Shown: one piece after another, positions 27,317 through 36,340 of the stretch | How the letters are laid out: every line of letters starts with the position of its first letter | Position numbering within the stretch: the stretch's first letter is position 1 | DNA from: Clostridia bacterium | GTDB taxonomy: Bacteria; Bacteroidota; Bacteroidia; Bacteroidales; 4484-276 | NCBI GenBank assembly: GCA_009928785.1 | Contig: SABY01000011.1 | Span: 1 to 56,513 of the forward strand | Direction: 5' to 3' | Length of the DNA: 56,513 nucleotides | The notes under the pieces: generated by a model | Databases searched by the model: none | What the model was told of the DNA's origin: nothing | The model's input: the letters and a program-made list of their open reading frames with translations, nothing else | Position numbers and translations under genes: made by a program

Positions 27317-28828
27317 TTAAAAAGTTGCTCTTGATTTGCGTTTGCCAAATTCTTTCCAGGGATTCAGCGCGTGGCCAGCGCCATTTTTGAGCGGCGCTGC
27401 AGCGTCAAGTTTATTTTTGTAATGAATATAAGCCGCTATCAGCGCGATGTCTTCACAGGTGTCGCCGCAGGGTTTGTTGTCCATCAAAAACTCCATATTG
27501 TTTTCGATGAAATGGGTGTTGTAGTTTCCACTGCGAAAATCATCGGAATCCATAATGCGCGCCAGGAAAGGAATAGAAGTTTTAACACCCGTAATTTTAT
27601 AAGCATACAGCGCACGCTTCATGCGCGCTATTGCTTCCGTGCGGGTGGATGACCACACGATGAGTTTAGAAATCAACGGGTCGTAATGAATAGGTATTTC
27701 GTAGCCTTCATACACGTATCCATCGTGGCGAACACCCAACCCCAAAGGTTCGGTAATGTGCTTGATAACACCAGGCGATGGCATGAAATTTTTGGATGGA
27801 TCCTCGGCATAGATACGACACTCGATGGCATGGCCATCTTGTCGCAAATCCTCTTGTCGCAATTGCAGCACTTCGCCCTGCGCAATTTTTATCTGTTCTT
27901 TCACCAAGTCCACACCTACCACGCGCTCGGTGATGGGATGTTCCACCTGCAGGCGGGTGTTCATTTCAAGGAAATAATAGTTGAGATTGTCGTCAACGAT
28001 AAACTCGATGGTGCCGGCACCGTGATAATTGGCAGCACGCGCAGCGGCTACGGCATGTTGCCCCATTTCGTTTCGCAGCTTTTCTGTCATCAGTGGCGAA
28101 GGGGTTTCTTCTATTACTTTCTGGTGACGACGTTGTACGGAGCATTCGCGCTCAAAGAGATGAATGACGTTTCCGTGTTTATCAGCAAGTATCTGAAACT
28201 CGATGTGGTGTGGCGATTCGATATATTTTTCGATGTAAACGGCATCATCACCAAAAGCAGCCTTGGCTTCGGAGCGGGCACCTCTGATAGCAGCAGCAAT
28301 GGCTTTTTTATCTTTAACCATTCTCATTCCCTTACCACCACCACCAGCCGAAGCTTTTATCATGACCGGAAGTCCTATTTTATGAATTATTTCGATGGCT
28401 GCCTGCTCGTCGGTAATAGGCTCTGTAGTTCCAGGAACTACCGGAACGCCGGCTTCTATCATCCGTTTGCGCGCCATTATTTTGTCGCCCATGCTGGAGA
28501 TGGAATGTGCATCAGGGCCAATAAAAATAATTCCCTCGTCAGCACAGCGCTCAGCGAAAGCTGCATTTTCTGAAAGAAAACCATAGCCAGGGTGGATAGC
28601 ATCGGCGCCGGAGCGCTTGGCTACGTCTATTATTTTATCGATATTGAGGTAACTCTCGCTTGAGGGAGATGCGCCGATATGATAAGCTCTGTCGGCATAG
28701 CGTACATGCATCGAGGTGCGGTCGGCATCCGAAAATACCGCCACCGATTGTATCCCCATCTCCCTACACGAGCGCATCACGCGGATGGCAATCTCGCCAC
28801 GGTTGGCAACCAATACTTTTTTTATCAT
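27317..28828 (-). CDS. Biotin carboxylase subunit of acyl-CoA carboxylase
   Basis: This 503-residue ATP-grasp enzyme carboxylates biotin with bicarbonate and ATP. The N-terminal KKVLVANRGEIAIRVMRSCREMGI is the usual opening, HPGYGFLSENAAFA lies near 77-90, the ATP-binding glycine loop KASAGGGGKGMRMV near 160-173, and EMNTRLQVEHPITE near 288-301. It resembles AccC/PccA biotin carboxylases, with a C-terminal extension of about 50 residues beyond AccC but no attached biotin domain, which is encoded separately by the next gene. It is the first gene of the operon; a 21-bp inverted repeat lies about 60 bases upstream. Confidence 0.92.
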   Translation of the reverse strand: MIKKVLVANRGEIAIRVMRSCREMGIQSVAVFSDADRTSMHVRYADRAYHIGASPSSESYLNIDKIIDVAKRSGADAIHPGYGFLSENAAFAERCADEGIIFIGPDAHSISSMGDKIMARKRMIEAGVPVVPGTTEPITDEQAAIEIIHKIGLPVMIKASAGGGGKGMRMVKDKKAIAAAIRGARSEAKAAFGDDAVYIEKYIESPHHIEFQILADKHGNVIHLFERECSVQRRHQKVIEETPSPLMTEKLRNEMGQHAVAAARAANYHGAGTIEFIVDDNLNYYFLEMNTRLQVEHPITERVVGVDLVKEQIKIAQGEVLQLRQEDLRQDGHAIECRIYAEDPSKNFMPSPGVIKHITEPLGLGVRHDGYVYEGYEIPIHYDPLISKLIVWSSTRTEAIARMKRALYAYKITGVKTSIPFLARIMDSDDFRSGNYNTHFIENNMEFLMDNKPCGDTCEDIALIAAYIHYKNKLDAAAPLKNGAGHALNPWKEFGKRKSRATF

Positions 28829-28888
28829 AAGATAATTTAGATTTATTATCGTGCTGACTGATTGTCGGCAAAACTAAAAGATTTTCCT

Positions 28889-28909
28889 TTTGATAACATG
28901 ATTATCAAA
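28889..28909. promoter_or_regulatory. Operator-like inverted repeat upstream of the carboxylase operon
   Basis: TTTGATAA (28889-28896) and TTATCAAA (28902-28909) form perfect 8-bp arms around a five-base spacer, 60-80 bases upstream of the biotin carboxylase ATG. A second small palindrome, TGTTGA-ATA-TCAACA, lies at 28938-28952. Binding by a dimeric regulator is inferred. Confidence 0.4.
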
Positions 28910-28996
28910 GTGTTAGGCATAGGATAGTTTTACCTGCTGTTGAATATCAACAACATAACAGCAAAATGAGCGTGTTAAAAATGATTAAAGCACCGA

Positions 28997-29971
28997 TCAT
29001 ATCAATCCTACCCGACGACTAATATCAAGCATCCTGTCGATAGGTTTACGGGCAGCACGAATCACCTCTTCACTGAGAATGATTTCCGGCGTTTCGTCGC
29101 GCAGGCAGGCAAGAATTTTCGGAAGCGTATTCATTTTCATATACGGGCAGTCGTTGCAAGAGCATGTGCTGTCGGCGGGAACGATGAGAAATTCTTTATC
29201 GGGCGACTCCTTTTTCATCTGGTGCAAAATACCGGTTTCGGTGGCCACGATGTATTTTTGAGAAGAATCTTTTTTAGTAAAATTTAGAAGAGCGGTGGTT
29301 GATCCGGTAAAATCAGCAAGTGCAAGTACCGCAGCCTGACATTCGGGATGCGCAATAAGTTTGGCGTCAGGATGCCCGGCTTTAAGGTTTATCACAGCCT
29401 CTGCGGTAAGCAAATCGTGCACCTGGCAGGTGCCGTCCCACAGCACCATATCGCGACCTGAAATCTGATTAATGTAGGCTCCTAAATTTTTGTCGGGAGC
29501 AAAAATTATTTTCTGATCAGCCGGAAAGCTCTCCACAATTTGTACGGCATTACCCGATGTACAAATTACATCCGACATGGTTTTGATGGCTGCTGAGCAG
29601 TTGATGTAACTTATCACGATATGATCAGGATGTTGCTCTTTGAAACGTGCGAATTCCTGCGGTGGACACGAATCGGCCAGTGAGCAGCCCGCATTCATAT
29701 CGGGCAATACAACTTTTGATCGGGGATTTAATATCTTTGCCGTTTCGGCCATGAAATGAACACCGGCAAAAACTATCAGGTCGGCGCTGGTTTGTTTGGC
29801 CTGTTGAGCCAATCCCAGGCTGTCGCCAATATAATCGGCTATGTCCTGAATTTCCGGGATTTGATAATAATGAGCCAACAGCACCGCGTTTTTTTCTTTT
29901 TTCAAAGCCATGATTTGATTCACAATATTCGCCTTTTTATTTTCAATCGATTTTGTATTGCTGCTTTGCAT
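28997..29971 (-). CDS. nadA: Quinolinate synthase
   Basis: This 324-residue [4Fe-4S] enzyme makes quinolinate from iminoaspartate and dihydroxyacetone phosphate in NAD synthesis. Signature segments are [26 protein letters not shown] near 34-59, [14 protein letters not shown] near 72-85, and the cluster Cys in [12 protein letters not shown] near 92-103. VICTSGNA lies near 140 and [14 protein letters not shown] near 275, completing the known ligands. nadB and nadC are not in the window. The ATG at 29971 faces a large AT-rich gap. Confidence 0.94.
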   Translation of the reverse strand: MQSSNTKSIENKKANIVNQIMALKKEKNAVLLAHYYQIPEIQDIADYIGDSLGLAQQAKQTSADLIVFAGVHFMAETAKILNPRSKVVLPDMNAGCSLADSCPPQEFARFKEQHPDHIVISYINCSAAIKTMSDVICTSGNAVQIVESFPADQKIIFAPDKNLGAYINQISGRDMVLWDGTCQVHDLLTAEAVINLKAGHPDAKLIAHPECQAAVLALADFTGSTTALLNFTKKDSSQKYIVATETGILHQMKKESPDKEFLIVPADSTCSCNDCPYMKMNTLPKILACLRDETPEIILSEEVIRAARKPIDRMLDISRRVGLI

Positions 29972-30594
29972 CCTATTATTATTATTTATTTTTTATAAAA
30001 AAGAATGTTATTAATATTATCCTGTTCACAACGTGGATAAAAAACGCTTCAGAAATTTGGTTAATGTGTAATTAATATGTTGTTAACAATTGTTTAACAA
30101 CGCGGTTTGGGCTAATCTTCTGATAATGTTGTCTCAATTTTTTTCTATCAACATTTTAATAATGGATTTTAGAATTATTAACTGAAAAGTTTTTGCAAAA
30201 GTATGGCTCATTTCTGTTCAAATCCACATCAAAAAGTATTCATAAATTATGGTGATATCTGGTAAAGTATGCAAACGGGTATTCATTGTTGATAACATCA
30301 AAAGTTGTTATGCGATCATCACCTACGTCAAACAGAAACTGACAATATTTTGTTGATAAGTTGTAAACTATTGAAAATGATGACGCTGTTACAAACCGGT
30401 AATTGGGTTTAATCACAGGCAATTAATTGTGGCACCAGTAGGTTACTAATCGAAGAATTAGTTTTAAAAATTCATTTTGAATGCTTTATCATCCCACAAA
30501 AAACATTTATGTTTGGGCGCTGTAAAGTGGCGGCAAAAAATCTTTTAGTAGGTGAAAGCAGTCGAAAATTATTAATTTATTAACAAAAAGACAA
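29972..30594. other. 623-base AT-rich divergent gap; weak candidate for oriC
   Basis: I see no gene in this gap, which separates divergently transcribed nadA and rpiB and is clearly richer in A and T than its flanks. It contains three 9-mers one base from the DnaA box TTATCCACA: CGTGGATAA at 30032-30040 and TGTTGATAA at 30287-30295 and 30351-30359 (reverse complements). TTATCC at 30017-30022 pairs with GGATAA at 30035-30040. GTTGTTAA and TTAACAAC (30079-30086, 30094-30101) form another inverted repeat. The gap must also hold promoters for both genes. An origin is only a possibility, made more plausible by parS sites about 10 kb away. Confidence 0.35.
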
Positions 30595-31044
30595 ATGACA
30601 CAGGTACAAGGAGTTATTCCAATTGGTAGCGACCATGCCGGTTTCCGGCTCAAAACCCATCTTATCACTGAGCTTTCCGAAAAAGGATTCCGTTTTCACG
30701 ATTACGGAACGACTTCTGAAGCGAGTGTTGACTATCCTGACTTTATACATCCGGTAGCTGTTGCCGTCAATAACGGCGACGCTCCGATGGGTATTGCTAT
30801 TTGCGGAAGCGGACAAGGCGCTAACATGACGGCCAATAAATATCCGCACGTCCGTTCGGCTTTGTGTTGGGACATAGAACAAACTATGCTGGCACGACGA
30901 CATAACGATGCCAATATTCTTGCGTTGCCGGGTCGCTTCATCGATTTTGATCTGGCGGTGCGCATGGCGTTGGTATTTTTCGAAACTGCTTTCGATGGCG
31001 GACGACACCAGCAGCGCATCAACAAAATGAATCCTGATCTTTAA
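30595..31044 (+). CDS. rpiB: Ribose-5-phosphate isomerase B
   Basis: This 149-residue enzyme interconverts ribose 5-phosphate and ribulose 5-phosphate in the pentose phosphate pathway. It has the RpiB/LacAB signatures: IGSDHAGFRLK near 10-20, VDYPDF near 45-50, and the active-site Cys70 in IAICGSGQGANMTANK. ALCWD and RHNDANILALPGRFI follow, as in canonical RpiB. The length is normal. The next gene, lutB, starts 12 bases after the stop, so the two may share a transcript although their functions are not obviously linked. Confidence 0.94.
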   Translation: MTQVQGVIPIGSDHAGFRLKTHLITELSEKGFRFHDYGTTSEASVDYPDFIHPVAVAVNNGDAPMGIAICGSGQGANMTANKYPHVRSALCWDIEQTMLARRHNDANILALPGRFIDFDLAVRMALVFFETAFDGGRHQQRINKMNPDL

Positions 31045-31056
31045 AACTTTCCGATA

Positions 31057-32448
31057 ATGGACGATCTGAACAAAATATTCAATCAGCAAGCCGAAAAAAT
31101 AGCTTTTGATAAAGAACACCGCCGCAAGATCAATTTTAATATTGGCAAATACGATGCAGCGGTTGTAAACGGCAGGAAACAATTTAAGAACCTTGAGCTT
31201 GCCCGAAAGCGCGCTGCTTTGATAAAGCATCGTGCAATCGAAAACCTGGACAAATATCTTATCGAATTCGAAACCAACTTTGAACGCAATGGCGGTAAAG
31301 TGCTATGGGCACCCACAGCCGCCGATGCACTGACAGAAGTTATGCGCATCATGAAGCGCCATGAGGTGAAGCTGGTAGTAAAATCGAAGTCGATGATAAG
31401 TGAGGAGCTGGAGCTGAACGCACACCTGCAAAAGGCAGGAATCGAAGCGGTAGAAACGGATTTGGGGGAATACATTGTGCAGGTGGCCGGCGAAAAACCT
31501 TATCATATTGTCACCCCGGCGATGCACAAATCAAAAGAAGACGTCGCTGCGCTGTTTCATCAGAAATTTGGTACTGCGCCCAATAGTACGCCAGAAGAGA
31601 TTACGACTTTTGTGGCGCGCAAGCTGCGGCAAAAATTTCTGGAAGCAGAAGCTGGCATCACCGGAGCCAATTTCCTCATTGCCGACACGGGTTCGGTGGC
31701 ACTTACCGAAAACGAAGGCAACGGATTGATGTCGGTTTCGTTTCCTAAAGTGCACATCGTCATTGCCGGTATCGAGCGTATCATTCCATCGCTGCGCGAC
31801 CTGGATTTATTTTGGCCGCTGCTGGCAGCTCATGGTACAGGTCAGAATCTCACGGTTTATAATTCGATTATTTCCGGTCCGCGTCAAAATGGCGAAACTG
31901 ATGGCCCCGCCGAAATGTATGTAGTGCTGCTCGACAACCGGCGCACCGAGCTGCTGCGACACAGCAAACAACGGCGGGCGCTATCGTGCATCAAATGCGG
32001 CGCCTGTCTTAACGCCTGTCCGGTTTATCGCAACATTGGCGGTTACACCTACGCTACCACTTACACCGGACCCATTGGCGCTGTTATTTCGCCGCATCTT
32101 TTAGGTTTTAAAGAGTACAAGCATCTGAGTTACGCCTCGTCTTTATGTGGTAAATGCACAGAGGTTTGTCCTGTAAATATCAACTTGCACGAGCTTTTGC
32201 TTTACAATCGTTATGAAGCGGTAAAACTCGGCTACAATGGCCGCAGCGAAAACAGGATGCAGTCGATTGCCGCAAAAATGATGATGAAACGATGGCGCAT
32301 GGACTTTGGCAGCGGTAAGCTCAAAAATATGGCGATGCGCCTTGCCATCAAAAAAGCCTGGGGTTCGCGTAGGGTACTGCCAGAGTTTGCTCCCAAAACA
32401 TTCCGACAGATGTGGGAAGAACAACGCGGCAGCAAGGCAGAAGAATGA
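31057..32448 (+). CDS. lutB: Iron-sulfur lactate utilisation protein LutB (LUD domain plus ferredoxin domain)
   Basis: This 463-residue protein has an N-terminal LUD domain (about 60-300, with GITGANFLIADTGSVALTENEGNG) followed by two cluster-binding motifs: CIKCGACLNACPVYRNIGG near 310-328 and CGKCTEVCPVNINLHEL near 364-380. This is the LutB architecture. LutA, LutB and LutC together oxidise L-lactate to pyruvate in other bacteria. No lutA or lutC is found next to it here, so its partners are elsewhere or it serves another electron-transfer role. The 3' end is Lys/Arg-rich. Confidence 0.88.
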   Translation: MDDLNKIFNQQAEKIAFDKEHRRKINFNIGKYDAAVVNGRKQFKNLELARKRAALIKHRAIENLDKYLIEFETNFERNGGKVLWAPTAADALTEVMRIMKRHEVKLVVKSKSMISEELELNAHLQKAGIEAVETDLGEYIVQVAGEKPYHIVTPAMHKSKEDVAALFHQKFGTAPNSTPEEITTFVARKLRQKFLEAEAGITGANFLIADTGSVALTENEGNGLMSVSFPKVHIVIAGIERIIPSLRDLDLFWPLLAAHGTGQNLTVYNSIISGPRQNGETDGPAEMYVVLLDNRRTELLRHSKQRRALSCIKCGACLNACPVYRNIGGYTYATTYTGPIGAVISPHLLGFKEYKHLSYASSLCGKCTEVCPVNINLHELLLYNRYEAVKLGYNGRSENRMQSIAAKMMMKRWRMDFGSGKLKNMAMRLAIKKAWGSRRVLPEFAPKTFRQMWEEQRGSKAEE

Positions 32449-32498
32449 GTGGAAATAAAACTTTCTTATCTTTGTTCTTGTTTATTCATTTTTAGATT

Positions 32499-32951
32499 AT
32501 GAAAAATCTTATCGCCATATTATTTTGTCTAAACATAGCTGCCGGAGCATTTGCTCAGGTGCAGGAGGTTCCTTTTACGCTCGACGACCGTGATAGGATC
32601 ATGCGAACCGAGGAGCAAGTAAAATCATTGCGCAATGAAATGAACGCCAGGTTTGAAGCTGTTGATCAACGATTTGATGCTGTTAATCAGCGATTTGATG
32701 CTGTCGATCAACGATTTGAAACCATGGAATCGAAATTTGATTTAATCTATTGGCTGTTTGGGGTTTTATTTGCACTGATTCTTTTTTTTATTGGTTTCAT
32801 TATGTGGGATAGGCGCACAGCTTTATATCCCATACAGGACAAGACCCGCGACCTAGACGATCGGGTGGTGAAACTGGAATCGCTGGCACGTGCACAAGCC
32901 AAAAAAGACCCGGCTTTTGCGGAACTGCTTAAGCTGGCCGGACTTCTTTAA
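32499..32951 (+). CDS. Small exported/membrane coiled-coil protein, copy 1
   Basis: This 150-residue protein has a signal peptide ending near AFAQ (residue 20). A helical coiled coil carries four tandem seven-residue units (RFEAVDQ, RFDAVNQ, RFDAVDQ, RFETMES), then a membrane helix near 83-103 (LIYWLFGVLFALILFFIGFIMW) and a cytoplasmic-type tail. The function is unknown; the repeat unit is 21 bases. It is followed 10 bases later by a near-duplicate gene. A TATCTTTG -7-like box lies at 32467-32474, about 25 bases before the ATG. Confidence 0.75.
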   Translation: MKNLIAILFCLNIAAGAFAQVQEVPFTLDDRDRIMRTEEQVKSLRNEMNARFEAVDQRFDAVNQRFDAVDQRFETMESKFDLIYWLFGVLFALILFFIGFIMWDRRTALYPIQDKTRDLDDRVVKLESLARAQAKKDPAFAELLKLAGLL

Positions 32952-32961
32952 TAAAAAGTCT

Positions 32962-33393
32962 ATGAAAAACCTGTTTGTCATATTATTGTTTGTAAGCCTC
33001 ACCGCCGGAGCATTTGGTCAGGTGCAGGAGGTTCCTTTTACGCTTGACGACCGCGACAGGATCATGCGAACTGAGGAGCAAATCAAATCAACAAACGAAA
33101 AGATTGAGTCTCTTCGTAATGAGATGAATGCTAAATTTGATGCTGTCGATCAACGATTTGAAACCATGGAATCGAAATTTGATTTAATCTATTGGCTATT
33201 TGGGGTTTTATTTGCATTGATTCTTTTCTTTATTGGTTTTATTATGTGGGACAGGCGCACAGCTTTATATCCCATACAGGACAAGACCCGCGACCTCGAC
33301 GATCGGGTGGTGAAACTGGAATCGCTGGCACGTGCACAAGCCAAAAAAGACCCGGCTTTTGCGGAACTACTTAAGCTGGCAGGGCTTCTTTAA
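32962..33393 (+). CDS. Small exported/membrane coiled-coil protein, copy 2 (tandem duplicate)
   Basis: This 143-residue protein is a tandem copy of the preceding gene. It has the same signal-peptide style (ending AFGQ), the same VQEVPFTLDDRDRIMRTEEQ segment, an inserted STNEKIE segment, and only two of the seven-residue units. The membrane helix and tail are virtually identical in protein and DNA over the last 230 bases, which suggests recent duplication or gene conversion. I start at the ATG at 32962; a longer frame would run through the end of copy 1 and is not credible. Function unknown. Confidence 0.75.
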   Translation: MKNLFVILLFVSLTAGAFGQVQEVPFTLDDRDRIMRTEEQIKSTNEKIESLRNEMNAKFDAVDQRFETMESKFDLIYWLFGVLFALILFFIGFIMWDRRTALYPIQDKTRDLDDRVVKLESLARAQAKKDPAFAELLKLAGLL

Positions 33394-33412
33394 TCAGAAA
33401 CTGTGCGTAAAA

Positions 33413-34420
33413 TCATTGGAGAAGCAATTCTTCAGGATTTCCTACCAACTCCAATCCCGCATGAATCCCGATTTCCTCCATTATTAATTTCCCCTGTTTT
33501 GTAAACATCTGCAAATGTATGGTGCTGTCGATGCTCTCGGCGATGCGACGGCTCATGGCTCCATCAACGGGTGCAGCCAACAGGCCGCTGCTGGCATGCG
33601 AGGCGCGTATGTTCAGTCTGTGATGTCGGTTGGCAATGACAATTTCTACTGCCTTTTCTCCAAAATCTATTTTTTCGATTCGTGCACCGGAATAAGTTGT
33701 AAACCGCATGATTTTTCCCTGATAGTGCAACACACACAGGAATCCGGTAAACGATCGGCGCATCCACGGTATCTTTGCCACCGAGAGCATCAGCGAAATG
33801 CCCGGTGTAGCAAAATGATTGCTTTGCATCCAAATCCACGACGAAGGCATCGAGCGACCCCAATCTTTTTCGGCATAGCCGCGTCCGCCGTCAAAGAGGG
33901 CCGGTTTCCCATTAATTATCAGCTTTCCCCGTAGCTCATGATTCATGCTCACCAATCCATGGTTGCATTCCATCATCGGCACAAACGAATACCAGCCCAT
34001 GATGCCCGGATTAAAAAATGTTCCCGGAAGCGAAACAGTGTTTTCAAATGCAATTTCTCCCTGAATAATAAGACCGCTGGCTGCATCATTAATATTAAGG
34101 CTAAAACCGTCTAAAGAGAATGTGTTGCCACCCACCTGTACTTTAAAATCTTTTTGAGAATACCCAAAATCTTCAAGCGGGTATTCTATGTACCATGTTT
34201 GCGCGCTGCGGCCATCGATGAGCTGCACAAATGCATGTCCGTCACCATTGCGCGAAAGCGAAATACCGGGTATTACTGACAGGATGTGCTTCCCATCGGG
34301 AGCTACATTTTTGAAATACCATCCCTCAAAATAGCCATTGTGTGCCCTGCCACCCTGAAAATTTACTGGATTCCAAAGCTTACTCCATTGGTAAAAAGGT
34401 TTTCGTTCTGTTACTTTCAT
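33413..34420 (-). CDS. Tocopherol-cyclase-like family protein
   Basis: This 335-residue protein has the family signatures FEGWYFKNV near 28-36, WYSFVPMMECNHGLVSMNH near 142-160, and GRGYAEKDWGRSMPSSWIWMQSNHF near 178-202. These match the tocopherol-cyclase-like (PF14249) fold. In plants and cyanobacteria the enzyme forms tocopherol, but bacterial homologues in organisms without tocopherol synthesis are uncharacterised. No vte genes lie nearby, so tocopherol synthesis is not implied. There is no signal peptide. It is convergent with the duplicated membrane-protein pair. Confidence 0.78.
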   Translation of the reverse strand: MKVTERKPFYQWSKLWNPVNFQGGRAHNGYFEGWYFKNVAPDGKHILSVIPGISLSRNGDGHAFVQLIDGRSAQTWYIEYPLEDFGYSQKDFKVQVGGNTFSLDGFSLNINDAASGLIIQGEIAFENTVSLPGTFFNPGIMGWYSFVPMMECNHGLVSMNHELRGKLIINGKPALFDGGRGYAEKDWGRSMPSSWIWMQSNHFATPGISLMLSVAKIPWMRRSFTGFLCVLHYQGKIMRFTTYSGARIEKIDFGEKAVEIVIANRHHRLNIRASHASSGLLAAPVDGAMSRRIAESIDSTIHLQMFTKQGKLIMEEIGIHAGLELVGNPEELLLQ

Positions 34421-34591
34421 TTTTTATAAGGATGGATTAGAGATTTTAAAATACCGATGCAAAAGTATTCATCGTGGCATTTTATTGATAAAGATGAGAA
34501 TTTTTAACAAAAAGACGAGAATAGTCGTCGAAGGGCGAAGATAAGCAGACAGTGATAAAATAGGGTCACAAAGCAAAAAGACTTTGTACAT

Positions 34592-36283
34592 TTGCATGTG
34601 TTTTTGAAAAATCATTTTCCGGCCTTTAGCTGGTTTTCCGGCTATAACTTCAAATTTTTAGGAAGCGATGCTGTTGCTGGTATCACACTGGCTGCGTATG
34701 CGCTTCCGGTTTCGCTGGCTTATGCTACACTGGCTGGTTTGCCTCCTCAATACGGTGTTTATGGTTATCTTTTGGGAGGTTTCTTTTATGCGTTTTTTGG
34801 AAGCAGCCGGCAAATGGCTATCGGACCTACTTCGGCTATTTCGTTGCTTATTGGTGTTACCATTGCCGAAATGGCTCATGGCGATACGCAGCGGTGGGGC
34901 GAAATAGCCTCGCTCACGGCACTTGTTTTTGCAGGGTTGAGTGTTTTGGCTTATTTGCTGCGGTTGAGTGGTATTATCAATTTTATCAGCGATACGGTAT
35001 TGCTGGGCTTTAAGGCGGGTGCAGCGCTGGCCATAGCATCAACACAATTACCTAAATTGTTCGGCATATCCGTCGGAGGAGCTAACTTTTTTGATCGATT
35101 CCTGGTTTTGTCGCAGCAATGGCCACAATTCAATTATTACGTGCTTGGGTTTGGGCTGGTTGCGCTCATTCTGCTTTTTATTGCTGAAAAGAAATTTCCC
35201 GGCAGGCCGATAGCCCTGTTGATAATGATCGTTTCAATCCTTGTAATTACCTTTACGCCATTGGGTACTATGGGCTTTAAAACCGTAGGATTAATACCTG
35301 CCGGATTGCCTAATCTACAGGCACCTTCTTTTCATGTAGCGGATATTGGTGCTGTTTTCCCGTTGGCCTTTGCCTGTTTTTTGCTGGCAACCATCGAAAG
35401 TATTTCTTCGGCCAAAGCGATGGCGCAAAAGCATGGATACAAAATCGATCCCCGGCAGGAATTGCTGGCGTTGGGTATAGTGAATCTTGCCACGGCATTT
35501 GGGCAAAGTTATCCTGTGAGTGGCGGTTTGTCGCAAACAGCCGTGAATGATAAAGCGGGTGCTAAAACTTCCATTGCGCTCATCTTTGCTTCTATTGCAA
35601 TCGGACTGGTGCTGGTTTTGCTGACGGGATTGCTCGAAAATCTGCCCAATGTCGTCCTGGCTTGCATTGTACTTGTGGCGATAAAAGGGCTGGTAGATAC
35701 CAAAGAGTTTACGCATTTGTGGAAGACCAACAAAACGGAGTTTGTAATTGCTTTGGTTGCTCTGGTTGGGGTGCTGGTATTTGGCATCCTCGAAGGGGTG
35801 ATAATTGCCGCCATCGTTACTTTGGTATTGATAATTAAAGCAGTTTCTATTCCTCACGTTGCTATTTTGGGTCGGATACCAGGCACCAAGCGCTATTCGG
35901 ATGTGGTGCGAAATCCAGACAACGAATTATTCCCTCAGCTTTTGTTGTTCAGGGTCGAATCTTCCATCTATTATTTTAATACCGACTACATCGAAAACAG
36001 TGTTATGACAAAGGTAAACGAGGCCGGGGTCGCGCTGAAAACTGTAGTTTGGGACCTGAGTACTTCTCCGCAAGTTGACCGGGCGGGAGCTAAAATGATT
36101 GGCCAGATGTATCTTGATTTATTATCAAAGGGCATCACCCTGCATATTGCCGAAGCGCGTGCCGGAGTACGCGACATCTTGCGCAACGAAGAGATCGACA
36201 AAATGATTGGAAGAATCAGCCGCCAGATTTCGCTCAACGATATAGTGAAAGATGAATTAAAGAAAAGCGTTTCTTTAGAATAA
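34592..36283 (+). CDS. SulP-family anion transporter with STAS domain
   Basis: This 563-residue protein has about ten to twelve membrane segments with the SulP signatures LPVSLAYATLAGLPPQYGVYG near 38-58 and GSSRQMAIGPTSAISLL near 69-86. The C-terminal STAS domain begins near 440 (FNTDYIENSVM, then VVWDLSTSPQVDRAGAKM). SulP proteins carry sulfate, bicarbonate or other anions. No ATG is available near the N-terminus. The frame opens with TTG at 34592, with GTG at 34598 as an alternative, so the exact start is uncertain. TACATTTG at 34587-34594 looks like a -7 box but would place the transcript start inside the frame. Confidence 0.85.
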   Translation: MHVFLKNHFPAFSWFSGYNFKFLGSDAVAGITLAAYALPVSLAYATLAGLPPQYGVYGYLLGGFFYAFFGSSRQMAIGPTSAISLLIGVTIAEMAHGDTQRWGEIASLTALVFAGLSVLAYLLRLSGIINFISDTVLLGFKAGAALAIASTQLPKLFGISVGGANFFDRFLVLSQQWPQFNYYVLGFGLVALILLFIAEKKFPGRPIALLIMIVSILVITFTPLGTMGFKTVGLIPAGLPNLQAPSFHVADIGAVFPLAFACFLLATIESISSAKAMAQKHGYKIDPRQELLALGIVNLATAFGQSYPVSGGLSQTAVNDKAGAKTSIALIFASIAIGLVLVLLTGLLENLPNVVLACIVLVAIKGLVDTKEFTHLWKTNKTEFVIALVALVGVLVFGILEGVIIAAIVTLVLIIKAVSIPHVAILGRIPGTKRYSDVVRNPDNELFPQLLLFRVESSIYYFNTDYIENSVMTKVNEAGVALKTVVWDLSTSPQVDRAGAKMIGQMYLDLLSKGITLHIAEARAGVRDILRNEEIDKMIGRISRQISLNDIVKDELKKSVSLE

Positions 36284-36340
36284 GTTTGCCTCAGGTTTCG
36301 ATGATCCGGACTTTTAAGGGCTGGTTCTTGCTTGTCGTTG

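Noticed and set aside
27686..28573. A 295-codon plus-strand frame opposite the biotin carboxylase gene
   Set aside because: It lies wholly antisense to a strongly conserved gene, and its protein shows no domain; it is a shadow of that gene's codon use.
32638..32730. A CRISPR-like or satellite array in the duplicated gene
   Set aside because: The 21-base units are in frame, encode a heptad coiled coil and have no spacers.
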